Of a stretch of 64,000 nt of DNA, positions 16,768 through 23,669 are shown piece after piece (position 1 is the stretch's first letter; each line of letters begins with the position of its first letter). The DNA is taken from NCBI GenBank assembly GCA_030841035.1, contig JAVEDI010000056.1, positions 1 to 64,000 on the forward strand, in the 5' to 3' direction. Made by a program: the position numbers and the translations under genes. Below the pieces are notes generated by a model. That model was not told where the DNA came from and did no database searches. It saw only the letters and a program-made list of their open reading frames with translations. This DNA is from Actinomycetota bacterium. GTDB taxonomy: Bacteria > Actinomycetota > Actinomycetes > JACCUZ01.

Positions 16768-17793
16768 ATGCCCCTTCCTGACTTCTTCGTCATCGGTGCA
16801 CCCAAGGCCGGCACGACCGCCCTGCACGTCGCCCTCGCGCAACACCCGGGGCTGTTCATGTCGCGCGTCAAGGAGCCCAAGCACTTCCTCACCGACGGTC
16901 CGCCGCCGACCCGCGGCGGGCCGGGGGACGCCAAGACGTTCCGTGAGTACGTGTGGCGGCGCGAGGACTACGAAGCGCTCTTCGACGCCGCTCCGCAGGG
17001 CAGCCTGCGGGGCGAGTCCACGCCGTTCTACCTGTACGACCACGAGGCACAGAAGCGCATCGTCGAGACCGTGCCGCGCGCCAGGATGGTCGCGCTGCTG
17101 CGTGACCCGATCGACCGGGCGCACTCGAACTGGACGCACCTGTGGTCGGCAGGCCTGGAGCCCGAGGGCGACTTCGTCAAGGCCTGCGGCCTCGAGCAGG
17201 AACGTGCCGGACGTGGGTGGGCGCAGTTCTGGCGCTACCTCGAGCTCGGCCGCTACGGCGAGCAGCTCGAACGCCTCTACCGGGTCGTGCCGCGGGAGCA
17301 GGTCCTGCTGCTGCGCTACCGCGACCTTCGCGAGAACCCCATCGAGACCCTCGATCGGATCTTCGGCTTCCTCGGTGTCGAGGCCGGGGCGGTGGACACG
17401 GTCCCTCCCGAGAACGTGACGACCCACGTCACCAACAGCCCGCGGAACCGAGTCGTGTCGGCCCTGCTGCGCGCGGGCGAGGCGGTGGAGCACCGGTCGC
17501 CGCACGGGGTGTGGCCGCCGGTCCGCTCCTGGCTCTCCCGCCAGCTGCAGCGGGAGCAGAACTTCCGCGACCCGCTGCGCCCGGAGCAGCGCGAAGCGCT
17601 CCTGCCGCTCGTGGCAGACGACGTACGCCGGCTGGCGGATCTGACGGGAGAGTGCTTCGACCAGTGGCTGGCGCCGCATCCGGTGCAGCGGTCCTCGTTG
17701 CGGCCGGCCGGCAAGTTCGGCACCGGCTTCACCAGCATCGACGACCCCTTCGGAGAGGCTGCGGGCCAGCGCACAGGCGGTCGGCGCGGCTGA
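16768..17793 (+). CDS. PAPS-dependent sulfotransferase
   Basis: 341 residues. It transfers sulfate from 3'-phosphoadenylylsulfate to an acceptor. The 5'-phosphosulfate-binding loop is at the start (FVIGAPKAGTTALHVAL, residues 7-23). The 3'-phosphate region is RMVALLRDPIDRAHSNW. VKEPKHFL and LLRYRDLRENP are typical of heparan-type and mycobacterial Stf sulfotransferases. No membrane span, so cytosolic. The ATG at 16768 starts directly at the conserved fold; upstream in-frame sequence overlaps the propeller gene. The acceptor is unknown; a glycolipid or glycan is likely. The C-terminal 35 residues, after the last helix, look disordered. Confidence 0.9.
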   Translation: MPLPDFFVIGAPKAGTTALHVALAQHPGLFMSRVKEPKHFLTDGPPPTRGGPGDAKTFREYVWRREDYEALFDAAPQGSLRGESTPFYLYDHEAQKRIVETVPRARMVALLRDPIDRAHSNWTHLWSAGLEPEGDFVKACGLEQERAGRGWAQFWRYLELGRYGEQLERLYRVVPREQVLLLRYRDLRENPIETLDRIFGFLGVEAGAVDTVPPENVTTHVTNSPRNRVVSALLRAGEAVEHRSPHGVWPPVRSWLSRQLQREQNFRDPLRPEQREALLPLVADDVRRLADLTGECFDQWLAPHPVQRSSLRPAGKFGTGFTSIDDPFGEAAGQRTGGRRG

Positions 17794-17889
17794 CGCCCGA
17801 TGAGGCCGACGTGGCCCTCCGGGTCGAGGAACTGACCGGGAGTCGTCTGGCCCATGACGCGTCGGGACCGAAGGCCCTAGGCTCTCCTG

Positions 17890-18669
17890 GTGATTTTCAA
17901 TGTCAGTGCGGACGCCTACGACCGGTTCATGGGTCGTTTCTCCGAGCCGTTGGCTGTGCACTTCGCGGACCTCGCGCAGGTGCAGGCGGGACAACGGGCG
18001 CTGGACGTGGGCTGCGGCCCCGGGGGACTGACGCGCGTGCTGGTTGCCCGGCTCGGTGCAGATGCCGTCTCGGCCATCGATCCCTCCGCCTCGTTCGTCG
18101 CCGCCGCGCAGGCGCGCTTCCCTGACGTCGACGTGCGCCACGGGGCGGCCGAAGAGCTTCCCTTTGCCGACGACTCCTTCGATGTCGCCCTCGCCCAGCT
18201 GGTCGTTCACTTCATGGCCGACCCCGTCTCGGGGCTTGCGGAGATGGCACGAGTCACCCGGCCGGGCGGCCTGGTAGCTGCCAGCGTGTGGGACCACGGC
18301 GGGGACCGCGGGCCGCTCTCCCCGTTCTGGGCTGCCGTGCACGAGGTCGATCCAGGCGCACGCGACGAGGGCACCCTCGTCGGCTCGCGTGAGGGAGACC
18401 TCGCCCGAGTGTGCACATCGGCCGGTCTCGAGCACGTCGAGGCCACGTCGCTGACCGTTACGGTGCGGTTCCCCACGTTCGGGGACTGGTGGGAGCCGTT
18501 CACGCTGGGCGTCGGACCGGCGGGGGCCTACGTGGCCGCGCTGGATGACGCGCGCCGCGATGTCCTGCGGGCGCACTGCGCACAGCAGCTGCCCCCGGCG
18601 CCGTTCGAGATCGCCGCGTCAGCCTGGTGCGTCACGGCTCGGGTCCAGGCCGCAGGCCCGATGTCATAG
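17890..18669 (+). CDS. Class I SAM-dependent methyltransferase
   Basis: 259 residues, Methyltransf_11 type. Motif I is LDVGCGPGGLTRVL near residues 38-51. The acidic residue of motif II is in AIDPSASF, motif III region is LPFADDSFDVALAQLVVHFM, and the post-motif is RPGGLVAAS. The N-terminal FNVSADAYDRFMGRFSEPLA is typical of a group of actinomycete methyltransferases of unknown acceptor. The GTG start is 96 bp after the sulfotransferase stop, so it may be in the same transcript. The acceptor cannot be predicted. Confidence 0.87.
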   Translation: MIFNVSADAYDRFMGRFSEPLAVHFADLAQVQAGQRALDVGCGPGGLTRVLVARLGADAVSAIDPSASFVAAAQARFPDVDVRHGAAEELPFADDSFDVALAQLVVHFMADPVSGLAEMARVTRPGGLVAASVWDHGGDRGPLSPFWAAVHEVDPGARDEGTLVGSREGDLARVCTSAGLEHVEATSLTVTVRFPTFGDWWEPFTLGVGPAGAYVAALDDARRDVLRAHCAQQLPPAPFEIAASAWCVTARVQAAGPMS

Positions 18670-18784
18670 ACCCTCCCGATCCCCGCCGGGTCGTCACGTC
18701 GGCGCTGGCGCTGGCACCTGCAGGCTGACCCGGCGCGCCCCCCCCGCGCGCCGCCCCCCGCCCCCCCGCGTCCTGCCCGTCCTG

Positions 18785-18837
18785 GTGATCGTGAGGAGCA
18801 ACGGCACCGTTGGCGTGCCGATCCCCCTCACGATCAC
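18785..18837. repeat. Intergenic palindromic repeat, copy A (53 bp)
   Basis: Outer arms GTGATCGTGAGG (18785-18796) and CCTCACGATCAC (18826-18837) are exact complements. Inner arms GGCAC and GTGCC pair around a 7-nt centre. Copies with the same plan occur at 20274 and 37342. A duplicate of the right half lies at 18859-18878. It could fold as a long hairpin in RNA or a cruciform in DNA. Confidence 0.85.
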
Positions 18838-18858
18838 GGGTGGGGGTCGAGGTCGAGG

Positions 18859-18878
18859 TCCCCCTCACGATCACGGGT
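18859..18878. repeat. Partial palindromic repeat (right half only)
   Basis: This stretch repeats the right half of copy A (CCCCCTCACGATCACGGGT) after a G-rich spacer of the type GGTCGAGGTCGAGGTC. It has no matching left half, so it looks like a local slippage or recombination product. Confidence 0.7.
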
Positions 18879-18975
18879 CGGGGTCGGGGTCCCGGTCGGA
18901 CGGCGGTGGGCGCCGAACGGTGGCACAATCACAAGCCTGGACAACAGCGAAGGCCGATGCGGAGCGGGACAACTG

Positions 18976-19551
18976 ATGCGCGCAGGAAAGCTCGTGGTCC
19001 TCCTCGCGGCCACCGCGATGCTGACGGCAGGCTGTGCATCGTCGGGCGCGAGCCAGCTGGCGCCCGCCACGCCCCGGAGCAAGGACACCGGCGTCGCGGT
19101 GGCCCACACGAGCGGGAGCGGCGGGCCGTCCGCCAAGGCCAGGATGGTCTGCAGCGACGAGGTCGCCGACGCCGTGCGGCTCACCTTCTCCCTCCCGCAG
19201 CGACCCGCGCGCACCCACGCCTGGTCGGACCAGGTCTTCAGCTGCTCCTACCAGCTGCCCGGCGGGTCCTTGACCGTCAGCGTCAAGGACGCGACAAACA
19301 CGAAGGCGGGCAACGCCTACTTCGCCGCGCAGTACTCCACGATGGCCGGCGCCACACCGATCCGAGGCGCGCAGAACTTCGGGTTCCCCGCCTTCGAGAC
19401 GAGCACCGGCAACGTGTTGTTCCTCAAGGACGGCAAGACACTTCAGGTTGATCCAAGCGCGCTGCCCGACTCGGTGTTCTCGGCTAGGCTCGGCCGCCGG
19501 GATGCGGCGTACAGCGTGGCCTCCGCCGTGATCGCTTGCTGGAAGGAGTGA
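18976..19551 (+). CDS. Putative lipoprotein of unknown function
   Basis: 191 residues. A lipoprotein signal peptide (MRAGKLVVLLAATAMLTAGC) with lipobox LTAGC is followed by a Ser/Ala/Thr-rich linker to about residue 55 and a globular domain with two or three cysteines (MVCSDEV, FSCSYQL and CWKE at the C-terminus) that could form disulfides outside the cell. Small actinomycete lipoproteins of this plan (DUF3558-like layout) are common and mostly uncharacterised. It is 48 bp upstream of a second lipoprotein gene, and palindromic repeats lie outside both. Confidence 0.75.
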   Translation: MRAGKLVVLLAATAMLTAGCASSGASQLAPATPRSKDTGVAVAHTSGSGGPSAKARMVCSDEVADAVRLTFSLPQRPARTHAWSDQVFSCSYQLPGGSLTVSVKDATNTKAGNAYFAAQYSTMAGATPIRGAQNFGFPAFETSTGNVLFLKDGKTLQVDPSALPDSVFSARLGRRDAAYSVASAVIACWKE

Positions 19552-19599
19552 GGCGGCGCATCACCGACCGGGCTACCGCAGTCAGCGACGTGGGGGGAT

Positions 19600-20208
19600 G
19601 TGCCGATGCCCGTCTGGGAGCCGAGTAGTCGGCTGATCGCGACGGCCGCCCTGTTGCTGTCCGGGTGCGCCTCGGGCGCTGCCGGACCCGGCCCCGCGTC
19701 CGACCCGCCCGCGGCGGCGGCGAGTTCTCCCGAGGCGCCGGCGTCCCCGTCGTCCGCTGATCCCTCCGGCGTCGTCGGGCCGATGGCCGCGACGCAGACC
19801 GCCAGTGCGACGCCGTCCGCCTCTCATTCAGCGGGGTCGCACCTCAACGTGCTCCCCCAGGGATTGATCAGCGGCAACCTCGGTGTCGTCGACCAGGTCG
19901 GGGACGGGACGCGATTGCGTCTCTCCGCCGAGATCGACGGCACAGCCGGCTGGGTGGTCGTGCAGGCCGACCGTGGTGGCCGACCGGGGCGGGTCCTCGG
20001 CACGGTCCACCGGGGCGACGGCGTACACGACGACATCGTGGTGGTGCGGCTGCGACCGCGCGTGGCCAGCACGCGGTTGTGGGTCACGCTCTACCTCGAC
20101 CGCGGCCGCCCCCGTGTGTTCGAACCGGGTGGAGCGGACCGGCCGTTGCAGTTCAACGGCCGTGACCTTCGACGGCCGGCCCGGCTGACCGTCACCACCA
20201 CTCGGTAG
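19600..20208 (+). CDS. Putative lipoprotein with a DUF7282-like beta-sandwich
   Basis: 202 residues from GTG at 19600 (ATG at 19606 is an equal alternative). The signal peptide ends in LLLSGC. A Pro/Ala/Ser-rich linker covers about residues 25-80. The C-terminal domain (GWVVVQADRGGRPGRVLGTV, then RLWVTLYLDRGRPRVFEPGG) resembles DUF7282-type domains found in archaeal and actinomycete surface proteins; this match is by eye. Function unknown. It probably shares a transcript with the lipoprotein gene 48 bp upstream. Palindromic copy B lies 65 bp after its stop. Confidence 0.7.
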   Translation: MPMPVWEPSSRLIATAALLLSGCASGAAGPGPASDPPAAAASSPEAPASPSSADPSGVVGPMAATQTASATPSASHSAGSHLNVLPQGLISGNLGVVDQVGDGTRLRLSAEIDGTAGWVVVQADRGGRPGRVLGTVHRGDGVHDDIVVVRLRPRVASTRLWVTLYLDRGRPRVFEPGGADRPLQFNGRDLRRPARLTVTTTR

Positions 20209-20273
20209 GCCTGCTGCACCCGGTGCGGCGACCGACCGGACGTGTGCCCAGTGCAGCGACCGGCCCCTCGTGC

Positions 20274-20326
20274 GTGATCGTGAGGAGCAGCGGCACCGAT
20301 CGGGTGCCGATCGCCCTCACGATCAC
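20274..20326. repeat. Intergenic palindromic repeat, copy B (53 bp)
   Basis: Same plan and orientation as copy A, with about 48 of 53 positions identical by eye. Outer arms GTGATCGTGAGG and CCTCACGATCAC are unchanged. Differences fall in the loop and in the base pairs next to it, for example at the centre between GGCACCG and GTGCCGATC. It lies between a lipoprotein gene and the GAF-ANTAR gene. Confidence 0.85.
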
Positions 20327-20479
20327 GGGAGGGAGGGGGAGAGGAGGGTCAAGGCTCGACTGGCGGGGGGTCGGCAGCAGAGACTACTATGACGGGCATT
20401 CGGGACGCCTACGTGTGACGGCTGAAGAAGCCGTTCGTCACTGGCTCGACGTTCCTCCCTCTGGGCAGAGAGCGTCGCT

Positions 20480-21208
20480 GTGTCTTCTTGTGATTCGTCC
20501 GGCTATGACGCCATTCACTCGTTGGTGGAAGAGTTCGCCGACATCGCGCGTCACTTCCACACCTACGAGGACTTCCACGGCAGCCTGGCGCGGATCACTG
20601 CCACTGCTCGAGACGCCATCGGCGGCTGCCAGTCAGCCAGCATCAGCCTGCTGACCAAGGACGGGCCGGTCACTCACGGCGCCACGGACGAGCTCGCCGA
20701 CCGAGGTGACCAGATCCAGTACGAGGAAGGCGAGGGCCCCTGCCTGGACGCCGCCATGGAGGAGCGGTGGGTCTATACCGCTGATCTCGACCTGGAGCCG
20801 CGCTGGCCACGGTCCGCAGCGCGGCTGACCCGTGACGTCGGTGCCCGCAGCATGTTCTCCTGCCGGTTGGCGCTGGATGCCTCAGCCGACCGGACGCTGG
20901 GCGGGCTGAACCTCTACGCGACCACCCCGAACGCGTTCACCACCAAGGACCAGATGCTGGCCATCCTGCTGTCCTCGCTCGGTGCCGTGGTCATCGACGC
21001 GGCCCGCCAGCAGGAGCACCTTCGGGCCGCCATCGCGTCGCGTCAGGTCATCGGGGAGGCGATCGGCATCCTTCGGGCGCAGTCGAGCCTGAACAGTCAA
21101 CAGGCGTTCCAGATGCTGTCGCGGGCCTCCCAACGGACCAACATCAAGCTGCGCGAGCTGGCTCAGCAGATCGCGGACGGCTCACGCACCGGCCGGGAGC
21201 CGGTCTAG
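20480..21208 (+). CDS. GAF and ANTAR domain protein, predicted RNA-binding antiterminator
   Basis: 242 residues. A GAF sensor domain (about residues 20-160, with GDQIQYEEGEGPCLDAAMEE) is followed by a C-terminal ANTAR domain (about 178-235, RQVIGEAIGILRAQ ... AFQMLSRASQRTNIKLRELA). ANTAR domains bind paired RNA hairpins and prevent termination. In actinomycetes GAF-ANTAR proteins usually respond to small ligands or redox signals. Starts at GTG 20480. It stands alone with no histidine kinase nearby. Its RNA targets may include its own leader, but I see no clear paired hexanucleotide-loop hairpins in the window. Confidence 0.88.
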   Translation: MSSCDSSGYDAIHSLVEEFADIARHFHTYEDFHGSLARITATARDAIGGCQSASISLLTKDGPVTHGATDELADRGDQIQYEEGEGPCLDAAMEERWVYTADLDLEPRWPRSAARLTRDVGARSMFSCRLALDASADRTLGGLNLYATTPNAFTTKDQMLAILLSSLGAVVIDAARQQEHLRAAIASRQVIGEAIGILRAQSSLNSQQAFQMLSRASQRTNIKLRELAQQIADGSRTGREPV

Positions 21209-21281
21209 GGCAGAGCCGACCGTCGAAGCGGTGCCTCGGTCAGGGTGGTCCCGCTAGGCGGGGCCGACCGTCTGCGCGACG

Positions 21282-22742
21282 ATGTCGCGCATGACCCTCG
21301 TCCGAGGCCTCGAGCAGTGGGACGCACGCGTCGGTGACGGGATAGAGGCGTTGCTGCGCCACCATCACCGGCGAAGACTGCGTCGCCTCGGTTGGCTCGA
21401 CGCCCTGGAGCCGGCCCACCCGGAGCAGTGCTGGTCGGCGCGTGCACCGGTCCGTCAGGGCAACAGCGTCGACGTGTTCATCGACGGTTCATGCGCGTTG
21501 CCCGAGATGGAGAAGGCGATCCGCAGCGCTCAGCACTCGGTGCATATCGCCGCCTGGCACGCCAGCCCTGGCTTCAAGCTGACTCGCGAGGCGCGGTCGG
21601 TGCCGTTGCGTGACGTGCTGGCCGAGGTGTCCCAGCGGGTTCCGGTGCGTCTGCTGATGTGGGCGGGGCCGCCGCTCCCGGCGTTCCGACCCACCCGCCG
21701 GATGGTCCAGGCGGCCGCCGCCGAGTTCGGCCGCGGCAGCCGGGTGGTGTGCGCTCTGGACAAGCGTGAGCGCACGATGCACTGCCACCACGAGAAGATC
21801 ATCGTCGTCGACGGCACGCTCGCGTTCGTCGGGGGTATCGACCTGACGGACCTGCAGGGTGACCGGTACGACACCCCGGGCCACTCACCGCGACCACCGC
21901 TCGGCTGGCACGACGCCGCGCTCCGGCTGCAGGGACCTGGTGTCGCCGATGTCGCTCGACACTTCACCCAGCGCTGGGGATCGGTGACCGACGAGCAGCT
22001 GCCGTGGCCCGCGGAGCCGCCGCCCGCGGGCAGCTCAGCCGTTCAGGTGCTGCGGACCGTGCCGGAAGCGACGTACTCGTTCGCCTCGCGAGGCGAGTTC
22101 ACGATCCTCGAGGTGTACCTGCGTGTGTTGGCCTCCGCGAAGCGCTTCATCTACCTGGAGAACCAGTTCCTCTGGTCGCCCGAGGTGGTAGACGTCCTGG
22201 CCGACAAGCTCAGGAACCCGCCCCGCGACGACTTCCGGATGCTGCTGCTGCTGCCCGCCAAACCCAACAATGGCGCCGACACGACGCGAGGTCAGCTCGG
22301 CCGGCTGATGGACGCCGACGGCGGTGCCGGCCGGCTGCTTGCGACGACCATTCGCGCTCATCGAGACGGCACGACGACCCCCGTGTACGTGCACGCCAAG
22401 GTCGGCATCGTCGATGACCGTTGGCTGACCATCGGGTCGGCGAACCTCAACGAGCACTCGCTGTTCAACGACACCGAGATGAACGTCGTGACCGATGACG
22501 CCCGGCTGGCGCGCGAGACCCGTCTGCGGTTGTGGTCCCAGCACACCGAGACCCCGATCGAGGCGCTCGATGGGGAGCCGTCGTCCGTCATCGACACGCT
22601 CTGGCGGCCCACGGCGCAGGAGCAGGCACGCCGCGATCGCGCGGGACTGCATGCCACGCATCGGCTGACGGTCCTGCCCGACGTGTCGCGTCGGGTCGCC
22701 CGGCTGGAGGGACCCTTGCGAGGACTGCTCGTCGACGGCTAG
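21282..22742 (+). CDS. Phospholipase D-like protein with two HKD motifs
   Basis: 486 residues. Two HKD catalytic motifs: HHEKIIVVDGTLAFVGGID near residue 168 and HAKVGIVDDRWLTIGSAN near 370. This is the full two-domain layout of phospholipase D/cardiolipin synthase enzymes, which form a phosphatidyl-His intermediate. There is no N-terminal membrane anchor like that of cardiolipin synthases and no signal peptide, so a cytosolic or peripheral phosphodiesterase/phosphatidyltransferase is likely. The start may be ATG 21282 or 21291. A PAP2 phosphatase gene follows 81 bp later; together they could turn phospholipid into phosphatidate and then diacylglycerol, by inference. Confidence 0.88.
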   Translation: MSRMTLVRGLEQWDARVGDGIEALLRHHHRRRLRRLGWLDALEPAHPEQCWSARAPVRQGNSVDVFIDGSCALPEMEKAIRSAQHSVHIAAWHASPGFKLTREARSVPLRDVLAEVSQRVPVRLLMWAGPPLPAFRPTRRMVQAAAAEFGRGSRVVCALDKRERTMHCHHEKIIVVDGTLAFVGGIDLTDLQGDRYDTPGHSPRPPLGWHDAALRLQGPGVADVARHFTQRWGSVTDEQLPWPAEPPPAGSSAVQVLRTVPEATYSFASRGEFTILEVYLRVLASAKRFIYLENQFLWSPEVVDVLADKLRNPPRDDFRMLLLLPAKPNNGADTTRGQLGRLMDADGGAGRLLATTIRAHRDGTTTPVYVHAKVGIVDDRWLTIGSANLNEHSLFNDTEMNVVTDDARLARETRLRLWSQHTETPIEALDGEPSSVIDTLWRPTAQEQARRDRAGLHATHRLTVLPDVSRRVARLEGPLRGLLVDG

Positions 22743-22823
22743 ACGAGGTGGGTGTTGAGGGTGTCCCCTCTCGACGTGGGGGGCGCATGCATACGGCGGC
22801 CGGGCCAGGGGCACGCTCGCGTC

Positions 22824-23549
22824 ATGCCCGTGAGTCACACCATGACCGAGACGTCCGCGCCTGCCGGCGCCCGCTTCGGCGTACGCGCGGTCCTCGCCGC
22901 CGTCGGGCTCGTGCTCGTCGCGGTGCCGTTCGCACTGCTGCTGTTCCTGGTGCAGGACGGGTGGCGGCCGCTGCTGCGCGCGGACGAGGGTGCCCGCGAC
23001 GACCTGCACGGCTACGCCGTCGCGCACGGCGGCTTCGTCACCGCGATGCGCACCCTGGCCTTCCTCGGCTCCGCGCCGGTCTACCTCACGATGTTCGCAG
23101 TGGTGGCGGGTTGGCTGCTGTGGCGCCGGCGGCCCCGGCTGGCGCTGTACGTCGTGGTCACTGTCGCCGGCAGCTCGCTGCTGAACACCGTCGTCAAGCA
23201 TGCGGTGAACCGGGCGCGTCCGGTGCTGCCGGATCCGGTGGCGCACGAGAACGGGCTCAGCTTCCCGAGCGGTCACGCGCAGTCGGCGATGGTCGCCTAC
23301 TCGGTTCTGCTGTTGGTGTTCTGGTCGACCCTGAACGGTGCGTGGCGCCGGTTGGCGGTCACCGCCTCCGTGCTGATGGTGCTGGCGATCGGCTTCAGCC
23401 GGGTGGCGCTCGGCGTGCACTTCGTCTCCGACGTGCTGGCCGGCTACGTCCTCGGTGCGGCCTGGGTGGCGGCCATGACGGCCGCGTTCGGCGCGTGGCG
23501 GCAGGAACGAGGAAAGCCTCCCACGACGGCCGCGACCGCGCCGGACTGA
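22824..23549 (+). CDS. Membrane phosphatase of the PAP2 family
   Basis: 241 residues with about five to six membrane segments. The three PAP2 catalytic motifs are present: KHAVNRARP, PSGHAQS and SRVALGVHFVSD. The family removes phosphate from lipid phosphates such as phosphatidate or undecaprenyl diphosphate, usually with the active site facing outside. ATG at 22824 is chosen because it precedes the first membrane segment by about 20 residues. It follows the phospholipase D gene on the same strand. Confidence 0.9.
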   Translation: MPVSHTMTETSAPAGARFGVRAVLAAVGLVLVAVPFALLLFLVQDGWRPLLRADEGARDDLHGYAVAHGGFVTAMRTLAFLGSAPVYLTMFAVVAGWLLWRRRPRLALYVVVTVAGSSLLNTVVKHAVNRARPVLPDPVAHENGLSFPSGHAQSAMVAYSVLLLVFWSTLNGAWRRLAVTASVLMVLAIGFSRVALGVHFVSDVLAGYVLGAAWVAAMTAAFGAWRQERGKPPTTAATAPD

Positions 23550-23669
23550 CGCTGGAGGGTCCCGGACGACCCCCTGGAGACGGTCACGAGCCACCCCCGT
23601 CCAGGCCCTGAGCCATGTCACGGTCAATACCGGGTCAAGACCGATGGGGCGAATGCCGACACACAGGAC

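Larger units (their letters stand above)
18670..18975. other. Intergenic region with a palindromic repeat, no gene
   Basis: 306 bp between the methyltransferase and a lipoprotein gene. It holds a C-rich run near 18730-18770, the full palindromic repeat at 18785-18837 and a duplicated right half at 18859-18878. The promoter of the lipoprotein probably lies in the last 80 bp, but I see no clear boxes. Confidence 0.6.
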
